A stretch of 64,000 nucleotides of DNA from Microbacterium sp. MM2322. GTDB lineage: Bacteria; Actinomycetota; Actinomycetes; Actinomycetales; Microbacteriaceae. Position 1 is the stretch's first letter; every line of letters begins with the position of its first letter. The position numbers and the translations under genes were made by a program. The stretch spans positions 2,542,001 to 2,606,000 of the forward strand of contig NZ_OZ075067.1 in NCBI RefSeq assembly GCF_964186585.1, in the 5' to 3' direction. Under the pieces are notes generated by a model. The model was not told the origin of the DNA. It saw nothing but the letters and a program-made list of their open reading frames with translations, and ran no database searches. Shown here piece after piece: positions 8,317-16,538 of this stretch.

Positions 8317-10116
8317 ATGCCCGAGACTTTCCTCCCTCCCGCCGCTCGCACGGTCGGCCGTGTCGTCGTGTGGGTCCTCGGCCTCTCACTGCTGCTGCTG
8401 GTCTTCGCGATCGGATGGATCGGCGTGCGCGGCTATCTCGCCTACGACCATCTGTCGACGGCTCAGCGGCAGGCTCCCGCGATCGCCCGCGACATCGGCA
8501 ACATCGCCGCGGCCAGCGACGCGATCGACGAGCTCGCTCGCGAGACGTCCGCCGCGCGCGAGCTGACCTCCGACCCCATCTGGCAGGGCGCCGAGGGCGT
8601 GCCGTGGGTGGGGCCGCAACTCGCTGCCATCGCCGACGTCGCCGCGGCCGTCGACGACGTCGCGTCCGGCACCGCCCGCCCCCTCGCCTCGGTGGCCGAC
8701 GGGTTCGGCACCGAAGCCTTCGTGCCCGTCGACGGACGCATCGACACGTCGGTCTTCTCGGCCCTCGCTGAGCCCGCCTCACGCGCGGCCGTGGTCGCGG
8801 CATCCGCTCGCGACGACGTCGCCTCGATCGACCGGGCGCCCCTCGTCGCACCGATCGCGAAAGCCGTCGACCAGCTCGACGGGCTCCTCGACCAGGTCGC
8901 GTCCGGGACGGACGCCCTCGCCCGTGCGAGTCAGCTGCTCCCGTCGATGCTCGGGGCCGACGGTCCGCGCACTCACATGCTGCTCGTGCAGAACAACGCC
9001 GAATGGCGGAGCCTCGGCGGAATCGTCGGCTCGATGACCCCGCTGCAAGCGGATAAGGGGGCGATCACCCTCGGTGATCAGATCCAAGCCCGCGCGATCG
9101 ATTCCTACCCCGACTCCGTGGGCGACCTCGGCGACTACGCGGCGATCTACAACGCCAAGCCCGGTCGGTTCTTGCAGAACATCACCCAGGTCCCCGACTT
9201 CAGGTTGACGGCCCAACTGGCGCGCGAGTTCGCTGCGCGCAATGACGTCAAGATCGACGGCGTCATCTCCATGGACCCCGTCGCGCTGTCCTATCTGCTC
9301 GATGCGACGGGCCCCATCGAACTACCGACGGGCGACACGCTGACCAGCGCCAATGCCGCCGAGTTCCTTCTCAACGGCGTGTACCTCCGCTACCCCGAGG
9401 CCGACCAGCAGGACGTCGTCTTCGCCGCCGCGGCGAGCGGCGTCTTCGCCGCTCTGACGCGAGGCGACGTGAACCCCGGAAAGCTCGTCGAGGCACTGGC
9501 CCGCGCAGGCACCGAACACCGCCTCTACCTCTGGAGCGCGAAAGAAGCCGACGAAGCGGTACTCGCCGGCACCACGTTGGCGGGCGCTCCTCCGGAAGGC
9601 GACTCCGACACGGCACGATTCGGGGTCTACTTCAACGACGGCACGGGTTCCAAGATGGACTACTACATCTCCCCCGAGGTGACGCTCGGGTGGTCCGGCT
9701 GCGGTTCCGGTTCGACCCCGCGCACCCTGTCTCTGAAGATCACCCTGACCAGCACGGCTCCCGCAGACGCGGCGACCGCCCTGCCGGACTACATCACGGG
9801 CGGCGGCACGTACGGAGTGCCCGAGGGGACCGCGCGAACCGTGGGCGAGGTCTATCTGCCGGAGGGCTTCCAGGCCACGACGTCGTTCACCTCAACCGGT
9901 CGAGGCTTCGGCGGCGGGATGGTCGGGGACCGACAGGTCCTCTCCTACTCCCTCGATCTGAAGCCCGGCGAGTCGCAGACGGTGTCCATCGACGTCGTCG
10001 CCGACACCGACATCCGCTCGGCCGAGGCCTGGGTGACACCCACCGCGGACGCCGCAGTGTCGCCCGTCGTCCGCGCCTCTTGCGAGTCGAGCGGGTCGGG
10101 CGCCACCCTCAACTGA
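8317..10116 (+). CDS. DUF4012 family membrane-anchored extracytoplasmic protein
   Basis: A 599-residue protein with one N-terminal membrane helix (~12-35) and a large outside region. DUF4012 hallmarks are visible: LLVQNNAEWRSLGG, then KIDGVISMDPVALSYLL followed by ATGPIELP. The family is common in actinobacterial exopolysaccharide clusters and has no established biochemical role that I know of. I chose the ATG at 8317 because the membrane anchor follows at once and a TAGGAT element lies seven bases before it; upstream sequence in frame reads as low-quality Ser/Pro/Arg. A paralogue at 41450-43225 shares the NNAE and DGVIS(M/V)DPVAL motifs. The gene lies 37 bp after the GGDEF-like gene. Confidence 0.88.
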   Translation: MPETFLPPAARTVGRVVVWVLGLSLLLLVFAIGWIGVRGYLAYDHLSTAQRQAPAIARDIGNIAAASDAIDELARETSAARELTSDPIWQGAEGVPWVGPQLAAIADVAAAVDDVASGTARPLASVADGFGTEAFVPVDGRIDTSVFSALAEPASRAAVVAASARDDVASIDRAPLVAPIAKAVDQLDGLLDQVASGTDALARASQLLPSMLGADGPRTHMLLVQNNAEWRSLGGIVGSMTPLQADKGAITLGDQIQARAIDSYPDSVGDLGDYAAIYNAKPGRFLQNITQVPDFRLTAQLAREFAARNDVKIDGVISMDPVALSYLLDATGPIELPTGDTLTSANAAEFLLNGVYLRYPEADQQDVVFAAAASGVFAALTRGDVNPGKLVEALARAGTEHRLYLWSAKEADEAVLAGTTLAGAPPEGDSDTARFGVYFNDGTGSKMDYYISPEVTLGWSGCGSGSTPRTLSLKITLTSTAPADAATALPDYITGGGTYGVPEGTARTVGEVYLPEGFQATTSFTSTGRGFGGGMVGDRQVLSYSLDLKPGESQTVSIDVVADTDIRSAEAWVTPTADAAVSPVVRASCESSGSGATLN

Positions 10117-10209
10117 TCCGCTTCGTTGCGCACACGTCACCGCACGGAAATCCCAGGTCGGAGCCCCTCGGTTACACTCAGGTAAGCACCCGGCCCGAAA
10201 GCAGCACCC

Positions 10210-10767
10210 ATGCGCCGTTCCCCCCGCGCCCTCCTCACCGTCCTCCTCCTGACAGCGATGGCATTCGGCGCGCCCGCAGCCGCGAACGCGTCGACGCTCT
10301 ACCCGCCCGTAGACGCCTGTTCATCGGATGCCGCGGGCGCAGGCCCGGGCGACACCATCACCTTCTCGTGCGACTCGAACACGTTCGGCGCCAACGAGAC
10401 GGTCACGGTCACGGTCACGGGCGAGAACGGCGCCGGAGCGACGTTCGCCATGGTGCGCATGGCCACCTCGACGGCGAGCGCGCGGTTCCAGTCCGATGCC
10501 GAGGGCATGCTGCCGCCGGTGCGGATCACCCTGCCCTCCGACGCCCGCGGCGTCTACAACATCGCCGCCGTCTCAGCGACCTCTGCCGGCGGCACCTCGA
10601 GCGCCGTGATCGACACGAGCGACAGCAGCGACCCGCTCGTGCGAGCCGGGTTCGACGGCAACCAGCTGATGGGCCTCTGGATCGGCGCGGGGGCACTTCT
10701 CGCCGCCGGCGCCGTCATCCTCGTCGCGGCGAGTGTGCGACGCCACCGCGACCGCACCGACGACTGA
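10210..10767 (+). CDS. Small secreted protein with C-terminal membrane anchor (twin of 17396)
   Basis: A 185-residue protein. It has a signal peptide ending near ANAS (residue ~29), an extracellular domain with GENGAGATFAMVRMAT, and a C-terminal GLWIGAGALL helix followed by VRRHRDR. That end has the layout of a sortase substrate, but the sorting motif is missing: the site reads VRAGFDG rather than LPxTG. It is therefore probably just membrane-anchored. The protein at 17396 is a clear paralogue, sharing the TGENxxGAT core and the GFDG-helix-Arg tail. Both share the leader sequence CCGAAAGCAG before the ATG. Its stop is one base from the convergent EEP gene. The function is unknown. Confidence 0.75.
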   Translation: MRRSPRALLTVLLLTAMAFGAPAAANASTLYPPVDACSSDAAGAGPGDTITFSCDSNTFGANETVTVTVTGENGAGATFAMVRMATSTASARFQSDAEGMLPPVRITLPSDARGVYNIAAVSATSAGGTSSAVIDTSDSSDPLVRAGFDGNQLMGLWIGAGALLAAGAVILVAASVRRHRDRTDD

Positions 10768-10768
10768 G

Positions 10769-11464
10769 TCAGGCGACGTCCGACGCCTTCCGCTGGATGG
10801 GCTTCGCGGTCACCATGATCGGCAGATGGTCGCTCGCGCCCTGCGGCAGCGTCCGCACCTGCTCGATCTCGAACCCGCTCGACGTCGCGAAGTCGTAGTA
10901 GCCCTTGAAGAACTTGTAGCGCGTGTAGGTGCGCGAGTCGCTCAGGCTCAGCTCGTACCCGCTCTCGCGGATCACCTGCCCCAGGTTCTCCTTGAAGACG
11001 GGGTAGTTGAAGTCGCCGACCATGAGGATCGGTGCCCCCTTGCCGAGCGTCGAGAGCTCGCGAAGCGCGGCGCGGATCTGATGCCGCCGCAGCGAGTTGA
11101 GCGCCGTCAGGGGAGCAGCGTGGAACGAGGCGACGATGAAGTCGGTGCCCGAATCGATGTCGCGCAGGTTGAGCCCCAGCATCCGCTCGTCCGCCGGCTT
11201 CAGGACGATGTCGTGCAATGACTTCTTCAGCGAGAAGGTGCGGCTGGCGCCGGCGCGGAATCCGTTCTCGCGGTAGTAGATCGCCAGGCCCAGCCGGTTC
11301 GACCGCGTCGCATCGGCGAGCACGAGACCACCGATGCGCTCGGGCATGTCGGTCGTGTCCACTTCTTGCAGGCACAGCACATCGATGTCGTAGCGGCGCG
11401 CCAGCTCGACGAGTTCGCCCGCTGCGGCGTGCTTTCGCAGGTTGTACGAAACGACGGTGATCAT
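10769..11464 (-). CDS. Endonuclease/exonuclease/phosphatase (EEP) family protein
   Basis: A 231-residue protein of the metal-dependent EEP fold. The four usual motifs are present in order: SYNLRK near the start, LQEVD (metal-binding Glu), GDFNYP and the C-terminal SDHLPI, which contains the catalytic Asp-His pair. There is no signal peptide, so it is cytoplasmic. Fold members cut DNA, RNA, phospholipids or phosphate esters, and the sequence does not say which. It is convergent with the small secreted protein and divergent from the GH6 gene with only 30 bp between, so the two promoters must share that space. Confidence 0.85.
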   Translation of the reverse strand: MITVVSYNLRKHAAAGELVELARRYDIDVLCLQEVDTTDMPERIGGLVLADATRSNRLGLAIYYRENGFRAGASRTFSLKKSLHDIVLKPADERMLGLNLRDIDSGTDFIVASFHAAPLTALNSLRRHQIRAALRELSTLGKGAPILMVGDFNYPVFKENLGQVIRESGYELSLSDSRTYTRYKFFKGYYDFATSSGFEIEQVRTLPQGASDHLPIMVTAKPIQRKASDVA

Positions 11465-11482
11465 CGAGCATCAGCCTATGAC

Positions 11483-11488
11483 TAGAGT
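11483..11488 (+). promoter_or_regulatory. Possible -10 element of a leaderless transcript for the GH6 gene at 11495
   Basis: TAGAGT lies six bases before the GTG start. The divergent spacer is only 30 bp, which leaves little room for a conventional leader and ribosome binding site. Confidence 0.4.
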
Positions 11489-11494
11489 TCAAGA

Positions 11495-12502
11495 GTGGCT
11501 CCCAGGAAGCTGCGGATGCCGCCGGCCCGCCTACTCGTCCCCGTGGCGATCGTCGTGGCCCTCGTCCTCGTCCTGGTGCTCATCGGATTCGTCGGCGGCG
11601 CTGTGACCCGCGGCATCCACGCCCTCACCGCTCAGCCCCCTCACGTGGGGACGACCATCATCGCGCCGACCCAGGCGAAGGCCGCCGCGTCCGCCCGCGA
11701 CCTGACCGGTGACGAGAAGGATGCCGCCGACTACCTGGCTGCGCAGCCCACCGCCTACTGGCTGACCCCCGAGCAGGACCCCATCGGCACCGCCGGCGGC
11801 ACCGTGCTCGACCTCATCGCGCAGGCGCGCGACCAGAATCGCTCCGTGGCCCTGGTGGTCTACGGTCTGCCCGGCCGCGACTGCGGCAACCATTCCGCGG
11901 GCGGACTGTCGGAGGAGGATTATCCCGTCTGGCTGGGTGAGATCAGCGCCGCGCTCGACACGGCGCCCGAAGTCCAGAAGATCGTCGCGCTCGAACCCGA
12001 CAGCATCGCGCTCTCGCAGGAGTGCGGCAACATCGCCGAACGCGCTCGTCAGCTGAGTACCGCCGTCGACGAGCTCACGACCGCGAACACGTGGATCTAC
12101 ATCGACGGCGGTCACAGCAATTGGCTGCCGCCGCAGCAGATGGCCGACCTGATCCGCCAGACCGGAGTCATCGACCGCGTCCGTGGATTCGTCACGAACG
12201 TGTCGAACTATCAGTCCTCCTCCGACGAGTTCGCCTACGCCGCGTCGCTGTCGTCGTTGCTCGGCGGAGCGCACGCGATCGTCGACACCTCCCGCAACGG
12301 GGCCGCCACCTCCGACGGCGAATGGTGCAACCCGCCCGGTCAGCTCGTCGGCGACCCCGGCGGAAAGTTCCACGACGACGTCGTGGACACGAACCTCTGG
12401 ATCAAGCCCCCCGGCGAGAGCGACGGCGAGTGCGCGGGCGGACCTGCAGCGGGCGTCTACTGGCCGGAGGCCGGAGTCGCCCTGACCCAGGGCGTGCGAT
12501 GA
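11495..12502 (+). CDS. Secreted glycoside hydrolase family 6 endoglucanase
   Basis: A 335-residue GH6 enzyme. A membrane segment at residues ~14-37 can serve as signal anchor. The GH6 signatures are strong: YGLPGRDCGNHSAGG (with the catalytic Asp in RDC), ALEPDSIAL, VDTSRNG and WIKPPGESDG. GH6 enzymes hydrolyse beta-1,4-glucan with inversion. The domain is short with no cellulose-binding module, which suggests trimming of a self-made glycan rather than digestion of plant cellulose. Support comes from context: a processive family-2 glycosyltransferase lies two genes away, and in Streptomyces the cellulose synthase-like cslA locus also carries a GH6 gene. The role is inferred; the family is nearly certain. 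Confidence 0.9.
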   Translation: MAPRKLRMPPARLLVPVAIVVALVLVLVLIGFVGGAVTRGIHALTAQPPHVGTTIIAPTQAKAAASARDLTGDEKDAADYLAAQPTAYWLTPEQDPIGTAGGTVLDLIAQARDQNRSVALVVYGLPGRDCGNHSAGGLSEEDYPVWLGEISAALDTAPEVQKIVALEPDSIALSQECGNIAERARQLSTAVDELTTANTWIYIDGGHSNWLPPQQMADLIRQTGVIDRVRGFVTNVSNYQSSSDEFAYAASLSSLLGGAHAIVDTSRNGAATSDGEWCNPPGQLVGDPGGKFHDDVVDTNLWIKPPGESDGECAGGPAAGVYWPEAGVALTQGVR

Positions 12503-12566
12503 GCCCGACAGGGCGCTGTGTAGCATGAGGACCGACGTGAAGACTGGGATGGGGGGGCAGAGAACG

Positions 12567-13619
12567 ATGAGCGATTCGATGTCGATGCAGAAGACAGCGG
12601 TCATCGTCGAGGACGATCCCGACATCCGCCACCTCATCGTCGAGGTGCTCGAGGCCGCAGGCTTTTCGACGGTCTCCGTCGGCAACGGAATCGACGGTGT
12701 CCGCGCCGTCCTGTCGTACCAGCCGCTCATCACGACGCTCGACGTCAACATGCCCGGAATCGACGGGTTCGAAGCGGCCCGCCGCATCCGTGCGCAGAGC
12801 GACACCTACATCATCATGATCACCGGACTCGAAGAAGAGGCCGATGTCGTCCTCGGTCTCGGTGCGGGCGCCGACGAGTACGTCGTGAAGCCCTTCCGTC
12901 CACGTGAGCTGCGCGCCCGCGTCGAGTCCTTGCTGCGCCGACCGCGCGCGACCGGGACGACCATGGCCGCCGCGCCACGACAGGATGCCGCCGGCCCGTC
13001 GTTCCCCGGTGCTCGCCCCGCCGCGGCACCGCAGTACGACGCCGCCCCGACATCGCCCGTGTTCGACGAGCGCATCATGTCTCCCGTCTACCCCGAGCAG
13101 CAGCAGGCCGCCCCGGGATCCGCGGTCGTCGTCCCGCAGCACGGCGGACAGCAGTACGGCGGCCAGCAGTACGGCGGCCAGCCGCAGCACGCCGGTCAGC
13201 CGCAGGGTGTTCCGCCGCAGGGCGCGCACCCGGGTAATGCGGTGGCCCCGGCATCCGCCACCCCGCCCGTGGGCGGCGCGGGCTGGGCGATCCACCGCGA
13301 TCTGGCCGTGCACGCCGAGCACCGTGTGGTGCTGGTCGCCGGTCGCGAGCTGACCCTCACGCGGACCGAGTTCGACCTGCTGTCGACGCTGATGGAGTCG
13401 AAGCGACGCGTCCGCAGCAAGGCCGACCTGACGCTGGTGCTGCGGGGCGAGTCCTACGTCACGAGCTACTTCGTGGGCGAGGCCGACAAGCGCGCGATCG
13501 AGGCGCACATGACGAACCTCCGCCGCAAGCTCGGCGACAACCCGAACAACCCCCGCTACATCGAGACGGTCCGCGGCGTCGGTTACCGCCTGACCAGCGA
13601 GGCCGTCGCGAGCGCCTGA
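12567..13619 (+). CDS. OmpR/PhoB-type response regulator with long Gln/Pro-rich linker
   Basis: A 350-residue regulator. The receiver domain is residues ~8-122, with D16-D17, phospho-acceptor D59 (LDVNMP), T86 and K108 (KPF). The winged-helix DNA-binding domain is the last ~105 residues, with LTLTRTEFDLL and the ending ETVRGVGYRL. Between them lies an unusual ~115-residue low-complexity linker rich in Ala, Pro, Gln and Gly. It includes two copies of QQYGG encoded by a short direct repeat near 13150-13180. The ATG at 12567 follows a G-rich site; the ATG at 12525 is an alternative. It probably controls the neighbouring glycan genes. No kinase is adjacent. Confidence 0.88.
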   Translation: MSDSMSMQKTAVIVEDDPDIRHLIVEVLEAAGFSTVSVGNGIDGVRAVLSYQPLITTLDVNMPGIDGFEAARRIRAQSDTYIIMITGLEEEADVVLGLGAGADEYVVKPFRPRELRARVESLLRRPRATGTTMAAAPRQDAAGPSFPGARPAAAPQYDAAPTSPVFDERIMSPVYPEQQQAAPGSAVVVPQHGGQQYGGQQYGGQPQHAGQPQGVPPQGAHPGNAVAPASATPPVGGAGWAIHRDLAVHAEHRVVLVAGRELTLTRTEFDLLSTLMESKRRVRSKADLTLVLRGESYVTSYFVGEADKRAIEAHMTNLRRKLGDNPNNPRYIETVRGVGYRLTSEAVASA

Positions 13620-13643
13620 CCCGCCCGCCGCGCCGTGCGCGGA

Positions 13644-13713
13644 TGCAAGGGATTCTGCGCGACACCCCGCTGATCCGGCCCGGCGCCCGGCGCGTCGCCC
13701 AGAATCCATTGCA
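13644..13713. repeat. Long imperfect inverted repeat, 20-bp arms
   Basis: The arms are 13644-13663 and 13694-13713. The left arm matches the reverse complement of the right at 18 of 20 positions, around a 30-base GC-rich spacer. It lies between two convergent genes, just upstream of a separate terminator hairpin. It could be an extragenic palindrome or an extra transcript-end structure. Confidence 0.6.
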
Positions 13714-13735
13714 ACGGCTGACGCCCCGGGAACAG

Positions 13736-13770
13736 AAGAACCCCCGAAGGGATGCCTCCGGGGGTTCTTT
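13736..13770. terminator. Bidirectional rho-independent terminator
   Basis: AAGAACCCCCG and CGGGGGTTCTT pair around a short AGG/CCT-closed loop, with a T-rich flank on the plus strand (TTCTTTCG) and CTTCTG on the other strand. It separates the convergent regulator gene (plus) and glycosyltransferase gene (minus). Confidence 0.75.
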
Positions 13771-13788
13771 CGTGCGTCGAGAGCGGGG

Positions 13789-15486
13789 TCAGACCTTGAA
13801 GCCCTGGTGACGCTGGAACAGCTTGATGGCCATCGTGAGGGTCTGCAGCACCGTCACGACACCGACGATCGGCCAGCCGACCCACAGGATCGCGGACTGG
13901 GTCACCGGGTCGAGCAGGTTCCAGATCACGGCGATCGCGACCGCGACGATGGCGAAGATGATGAACGGCGTCCAGTGGCCGAAGCTCACGCCGCCCTTCT
14001 CGGCTCGCGCCTGCAGCGCCCAGTTGTCGACCTTCTTCTTGGAGAGGAATCGGGTCCACGATCGGATGAAGTGACTGATGCGGATCCACATGAAGATCTC
14101 CGCGGGGAACAGCAGCACGGCGAAGGCGATGTCGCGGGCGTTCGCTTTCTGCATCGAACGCGCCATGCGGAAGTTCAGTCCGGCAGCCACGAGGGGCGGC
14201 AGCAGCCACCACGGCGAGAAGACGAACGCGTTGATCGACAGCGACGCGATCAGGAGCGTGATGAACGCGACGCGGACGAAGAAGTTCGTGAGCATCGAGA
14301 ACTGCTCGAACCAGCGCAGACGCAGGTTGGGGTGGAAGGGCTGCCCCTTCGTGTCGCCGCGCTGACCGGGCCACATGAGCTCGATGGCGCCGTACGTCCA
14401 CTTGACCTGCTGAGCGTCGTAGCCCTTGAGAGTCGTCATGCCGCCGACATCCGCTCGCGCGAACGGGCTGATCTTCGTGAGGTAGCCGGCCGACTTGATC
14501 TGCAGCGACAGCAGCGAATCCTCGACCTCGGAGTCCTTGACCCACGGCGAGTTCTGGTGGTTCTCCTTCATGATGTCGCGGAGCGCCGTCGTCGAGAAGA
14601 TCGAGAACTGTCCGCCGAGAACGGCCATGTTGCGCCCGCGCAGCAGGTTCTGCATGTTGAATGCCGCGAACTGAGTGCGCTGGCCGGCGATCAGCCACTT
14701 CGCGATGAAGCCCTTGATGGGCCGGTCGTCGATCGTGTAGATCGCCGAGATGCCACCGATACGCGAGTCGGCGACGGCCTCGTTCTCGAGGTACTCGACG
14801 GCGCGGCGGTCGGCGGTCGTGTCGCCGTCGACGCCCAGGAGGTAGTCGTACCCCTCGACGAGGGCGTAGCCGTAGTTGAGCGCGCCGACCTTCTTGTCGG
14901 GGTTCTTGCCGATGTCGTGGACGAAGACCTCGGTGAACTGCAGACCGAGCTCGGTCTCGACCTCGTGAGGCCCCGAGAACTCCGACGCGATCTTCACCGT
15001 GTCATCCGAGGTGTTGTTGACGACGATGTGGATGACGTCGGGCACGCGGCTCTGCTCGAGGAGGGAGCGGATGACGTCCGCGATCGACTCGGCCTCGTTG
15101 TACGCCGGCACGATGCACCCGATCGTGGACCGGTGGACGGACGTGTTCTCGAGGACGGAGGCGAAGTCGTCGGCGAACTCGTCGACGGGGACGAGCGCAC
15201 CGGCACCAGCTGGGTCAGCGGCGAAGCCACCGGCCTGCTGAGGTGCGGCCTGCCAGGAGCCCTCCGGCGGCGCCTGCCACGAGCCCTGCGGGGCCGCCTC
15301 CGGCCACGTCCCGGTCGGCTGCTGCCACTGCGCGGCGGCGGGCTGCTGCCCCGCCGGAGCGGCGGGCCAGGCGGGCTGCTGCCACTGCGGCTGCTGCGCG
15401 GCCTGCGGGTCTTGACCCGGCCACGCGCCGACCGGCGGCTGCGCGGGCTGCCAGCCCTGCGGGCCGGGGATGTACGGACTGGTCAC
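13789..15486 (-). CDS. Processive family 2 glycosyltransferase (cellulose/hyaluronan synthase-like)
   Basis: A 565-residue membrane glycosyltransferase. Residues ~1-90 are a low-complexity segment rich in Trp, Pro and Gln (repeats like WQQP). The GT2 domain starts at IGCIVPAYNE and contains VDGDTT (nucleotide/metal site) and SEVEDSLLS (in the place of the catalytic TED). QQVKW stands for the QxxRW product-binding motif of processive synthases. Membrane helices follow in the C-terminal ~230 residues. This order matches chain-making synthases such as cellulose or hyaluronan synthase. No PilZ domain is seen. I chose GTG at 15486 because GAGGAA lies six bases before it. It heads the minus-strand run but is downstream of the two lipoprotein genes, so all three may form one operon. 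The polymer is unknown. Confidence 0.88.
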   Translation of the reverse strand: MTSPYIPGPQGWQPAQPPVGAWPGQDPQAAQQPQWQQPAWPAAPAGQQPAAAQWQQPTGTWPEAAPQGSWQAPPEGSWQAAPQQAGGFAADPAGAGALVPVDEFADDFASVLENTSVHRSTIGCIVPAYNEAESIADVIRSLLEQSRVPDVIHIVVNNTSDDTVKIASEFSGPHEVETELGLQFTEVFVHDIGKNPDKKVGALNYGYALVEGYDYLLGVDGDTTADRRAVEYLENEAVADSRIGGISAIYTIDDRPIKGFIAKWLIAGQRTQFAAFNMQNLLRGRNMAVLGGQFSIFSTTALRDIMKENHQNSPWVKDSEVEDSLLSLQIKSAGYLTKISPFARADVGGMTTLKGYDAQQVKWTYGAIELMWPGQRGDTKGQPFHPNLRLRWFEQFSMLTNFFVRVAFITLLIASLSINAFVFSPWWLLPPLVAAGLNFRMARSMQKANARDIAFAVLLFPAEIFMWIRISHFIRSWTRFLSKKKVDNWALQARAEKGGVSFGHWTPFIIFAIVAVAIAVIWNLLDPVTQSAILWVGWPIVGVVTVLQTLTMAIKLFQRHQGFKV

Positions 15487-15506
15487 GTCGGTTCCTCGAA
15501 CTGGAT

Positions 15507-16343
15507 TCACGGAGTGGTGGGACCGCCGGTACCGCCGGTCGAAGTCCAACCGTCGGTTCCCGTAGTTCCCTGAGTGGTGTCCTCCGACGACGTTCCGTCG
15601 GACGATCCCCCCGTGGATCCGTCGGTCTCTGTCTCCCGAGGATAGATCGCAATCGGGATGACCGGGTAGACCGTCTGCTGCGCGAACGACTTCTCGTCAT
15701 CCGCGGTGCCCTCGACCCAGATGTCGAGCGCGAATTGCAGGGTGATCCCGTAGGTGTCCTGCGGAAGCTGGTTGATCGTCGTCTCGGGGACGAGGAGTCC
15801 GCCCTGGAAGCTGTTGATCAGAAGGCCGCGGCTCGAGCGGATCGTGTCGGTCGGCACGAGGGTGCGCGGGTCGGCGCTGAACTGGAACGGCGAGCTGACC
15901 TGGTTCGAGGTCTGCGCCGTCTGCGAGCTGATCGTGACGTTCGACAGGAAGACGCGGCGCTTCTGCTTCAGGACGGCCTTCTCGTCGACGCGGGTGTCCT
16001 TGACGTTCACGGCGAAGCCGAAGGTCTTCGGGTTGTCGGGGTGCCACTCGCGGGTGCGCTTGGAGTCCACCGCCCAGAAGTCGAGGATGATCTGCAGCCC
16101 GTCGGCGATCTCGTACGTCATCTGCACGGAGCCGTCGTAGGTGAACTGCGAGTCGAACGGCATCTCGGCCGTCCCCGCAGCCGGAGTGGCGTTCGGCGCG
16201 GGCGTGGCCGCCGCGTTGTTGCTCGACCCGGACATGGAGTTGAAGGCCTCGACGACCTGCGCACAGCCCGACAAAGAGACCGCTGCGACGGCCGCCAGGA
16301 CGACGACGGCCAGACGGCGGCTGGCTAGGGGACGGATGGGCAT
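15507..16343 (-). CDS. Lipoprotein, putative glycan-export/modification partner
   Basis: A 278-residue lipoprotein. The signal peptide ends with the lipobox LSGC (C27). The outside domain has no family I recognise. The last ~40 residues are a Thr/Ser/Gly-rich tail, probably flexible. It ends 20 bp before the glycosyltransferase start, and the next lipoprotein lies upstream on the same strand. The two lipoproteins look like distant paralogues: each has a Trp-containing motif of the form W(A/S)(V/D)..R...W.P near the middle. I chose the ATG at 16343 because the signal peptide begins there; a longer frame upstream lacks secretion features. The function is inferred only from the company it keeps. 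Confidence 0.75.
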   Translation of the reverse strand: MPIRPLASRRLAVVVLAAVAAVSLSGCAQVVEAFNSMSGSSNNAAATPAPNATPAAGTAEMPFDSQFTYDGSVQMTYEIADGLQIILDFWAVDSKRTREWHPDNPKTFGFAVNVKDTRVDEKAVLKQKRRVFLSNVTISSQTAQTSNQVSSPFQFSADPRTLVPTDTIRSSRGLLINSFQGGLLVPETTINQLPQDTYGITLQFALDIWVEGTADDEKSFAQQTVYPVIPIAIYPRETETDGSTGGSSDGTSSEDTTQGTTGTDGWTSTGGTGGPTTP

Positions 16344-16538
16344 GCGCGAACCTCGTTCGATCTGAAGGATGGAGGGCACCAGCGGCGGGGTTCGGGTCAC
16401 CGCCGCCAGTGCCACGTCTTTCACGGTAGGGGCGCTGACCCCCGTAAATACGGCACTTCGCGAAGCCTCGCGGCTGCCTTTACCGGATCTTGAGGTTCTT
16501 GAGGTTCCGCGGGGCGCCGGATTCCGGCATCCGGAGCC

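Noticed and set aside
13140..13200. Short direct repeats as a CRISPR-like or VNTR array
   Set aside because: Only two copies of a ~15-base unit inside a coding linker. They encode QQYGG repeats and there are no spacers.
13807..15573. 588-codon opening antisense to the processive glycosyltransferase
   Set aside because: The composition is Arg/Asp/Val-rich without motifs. The minus strand encodes a complete GT2 with ribosome binding site.
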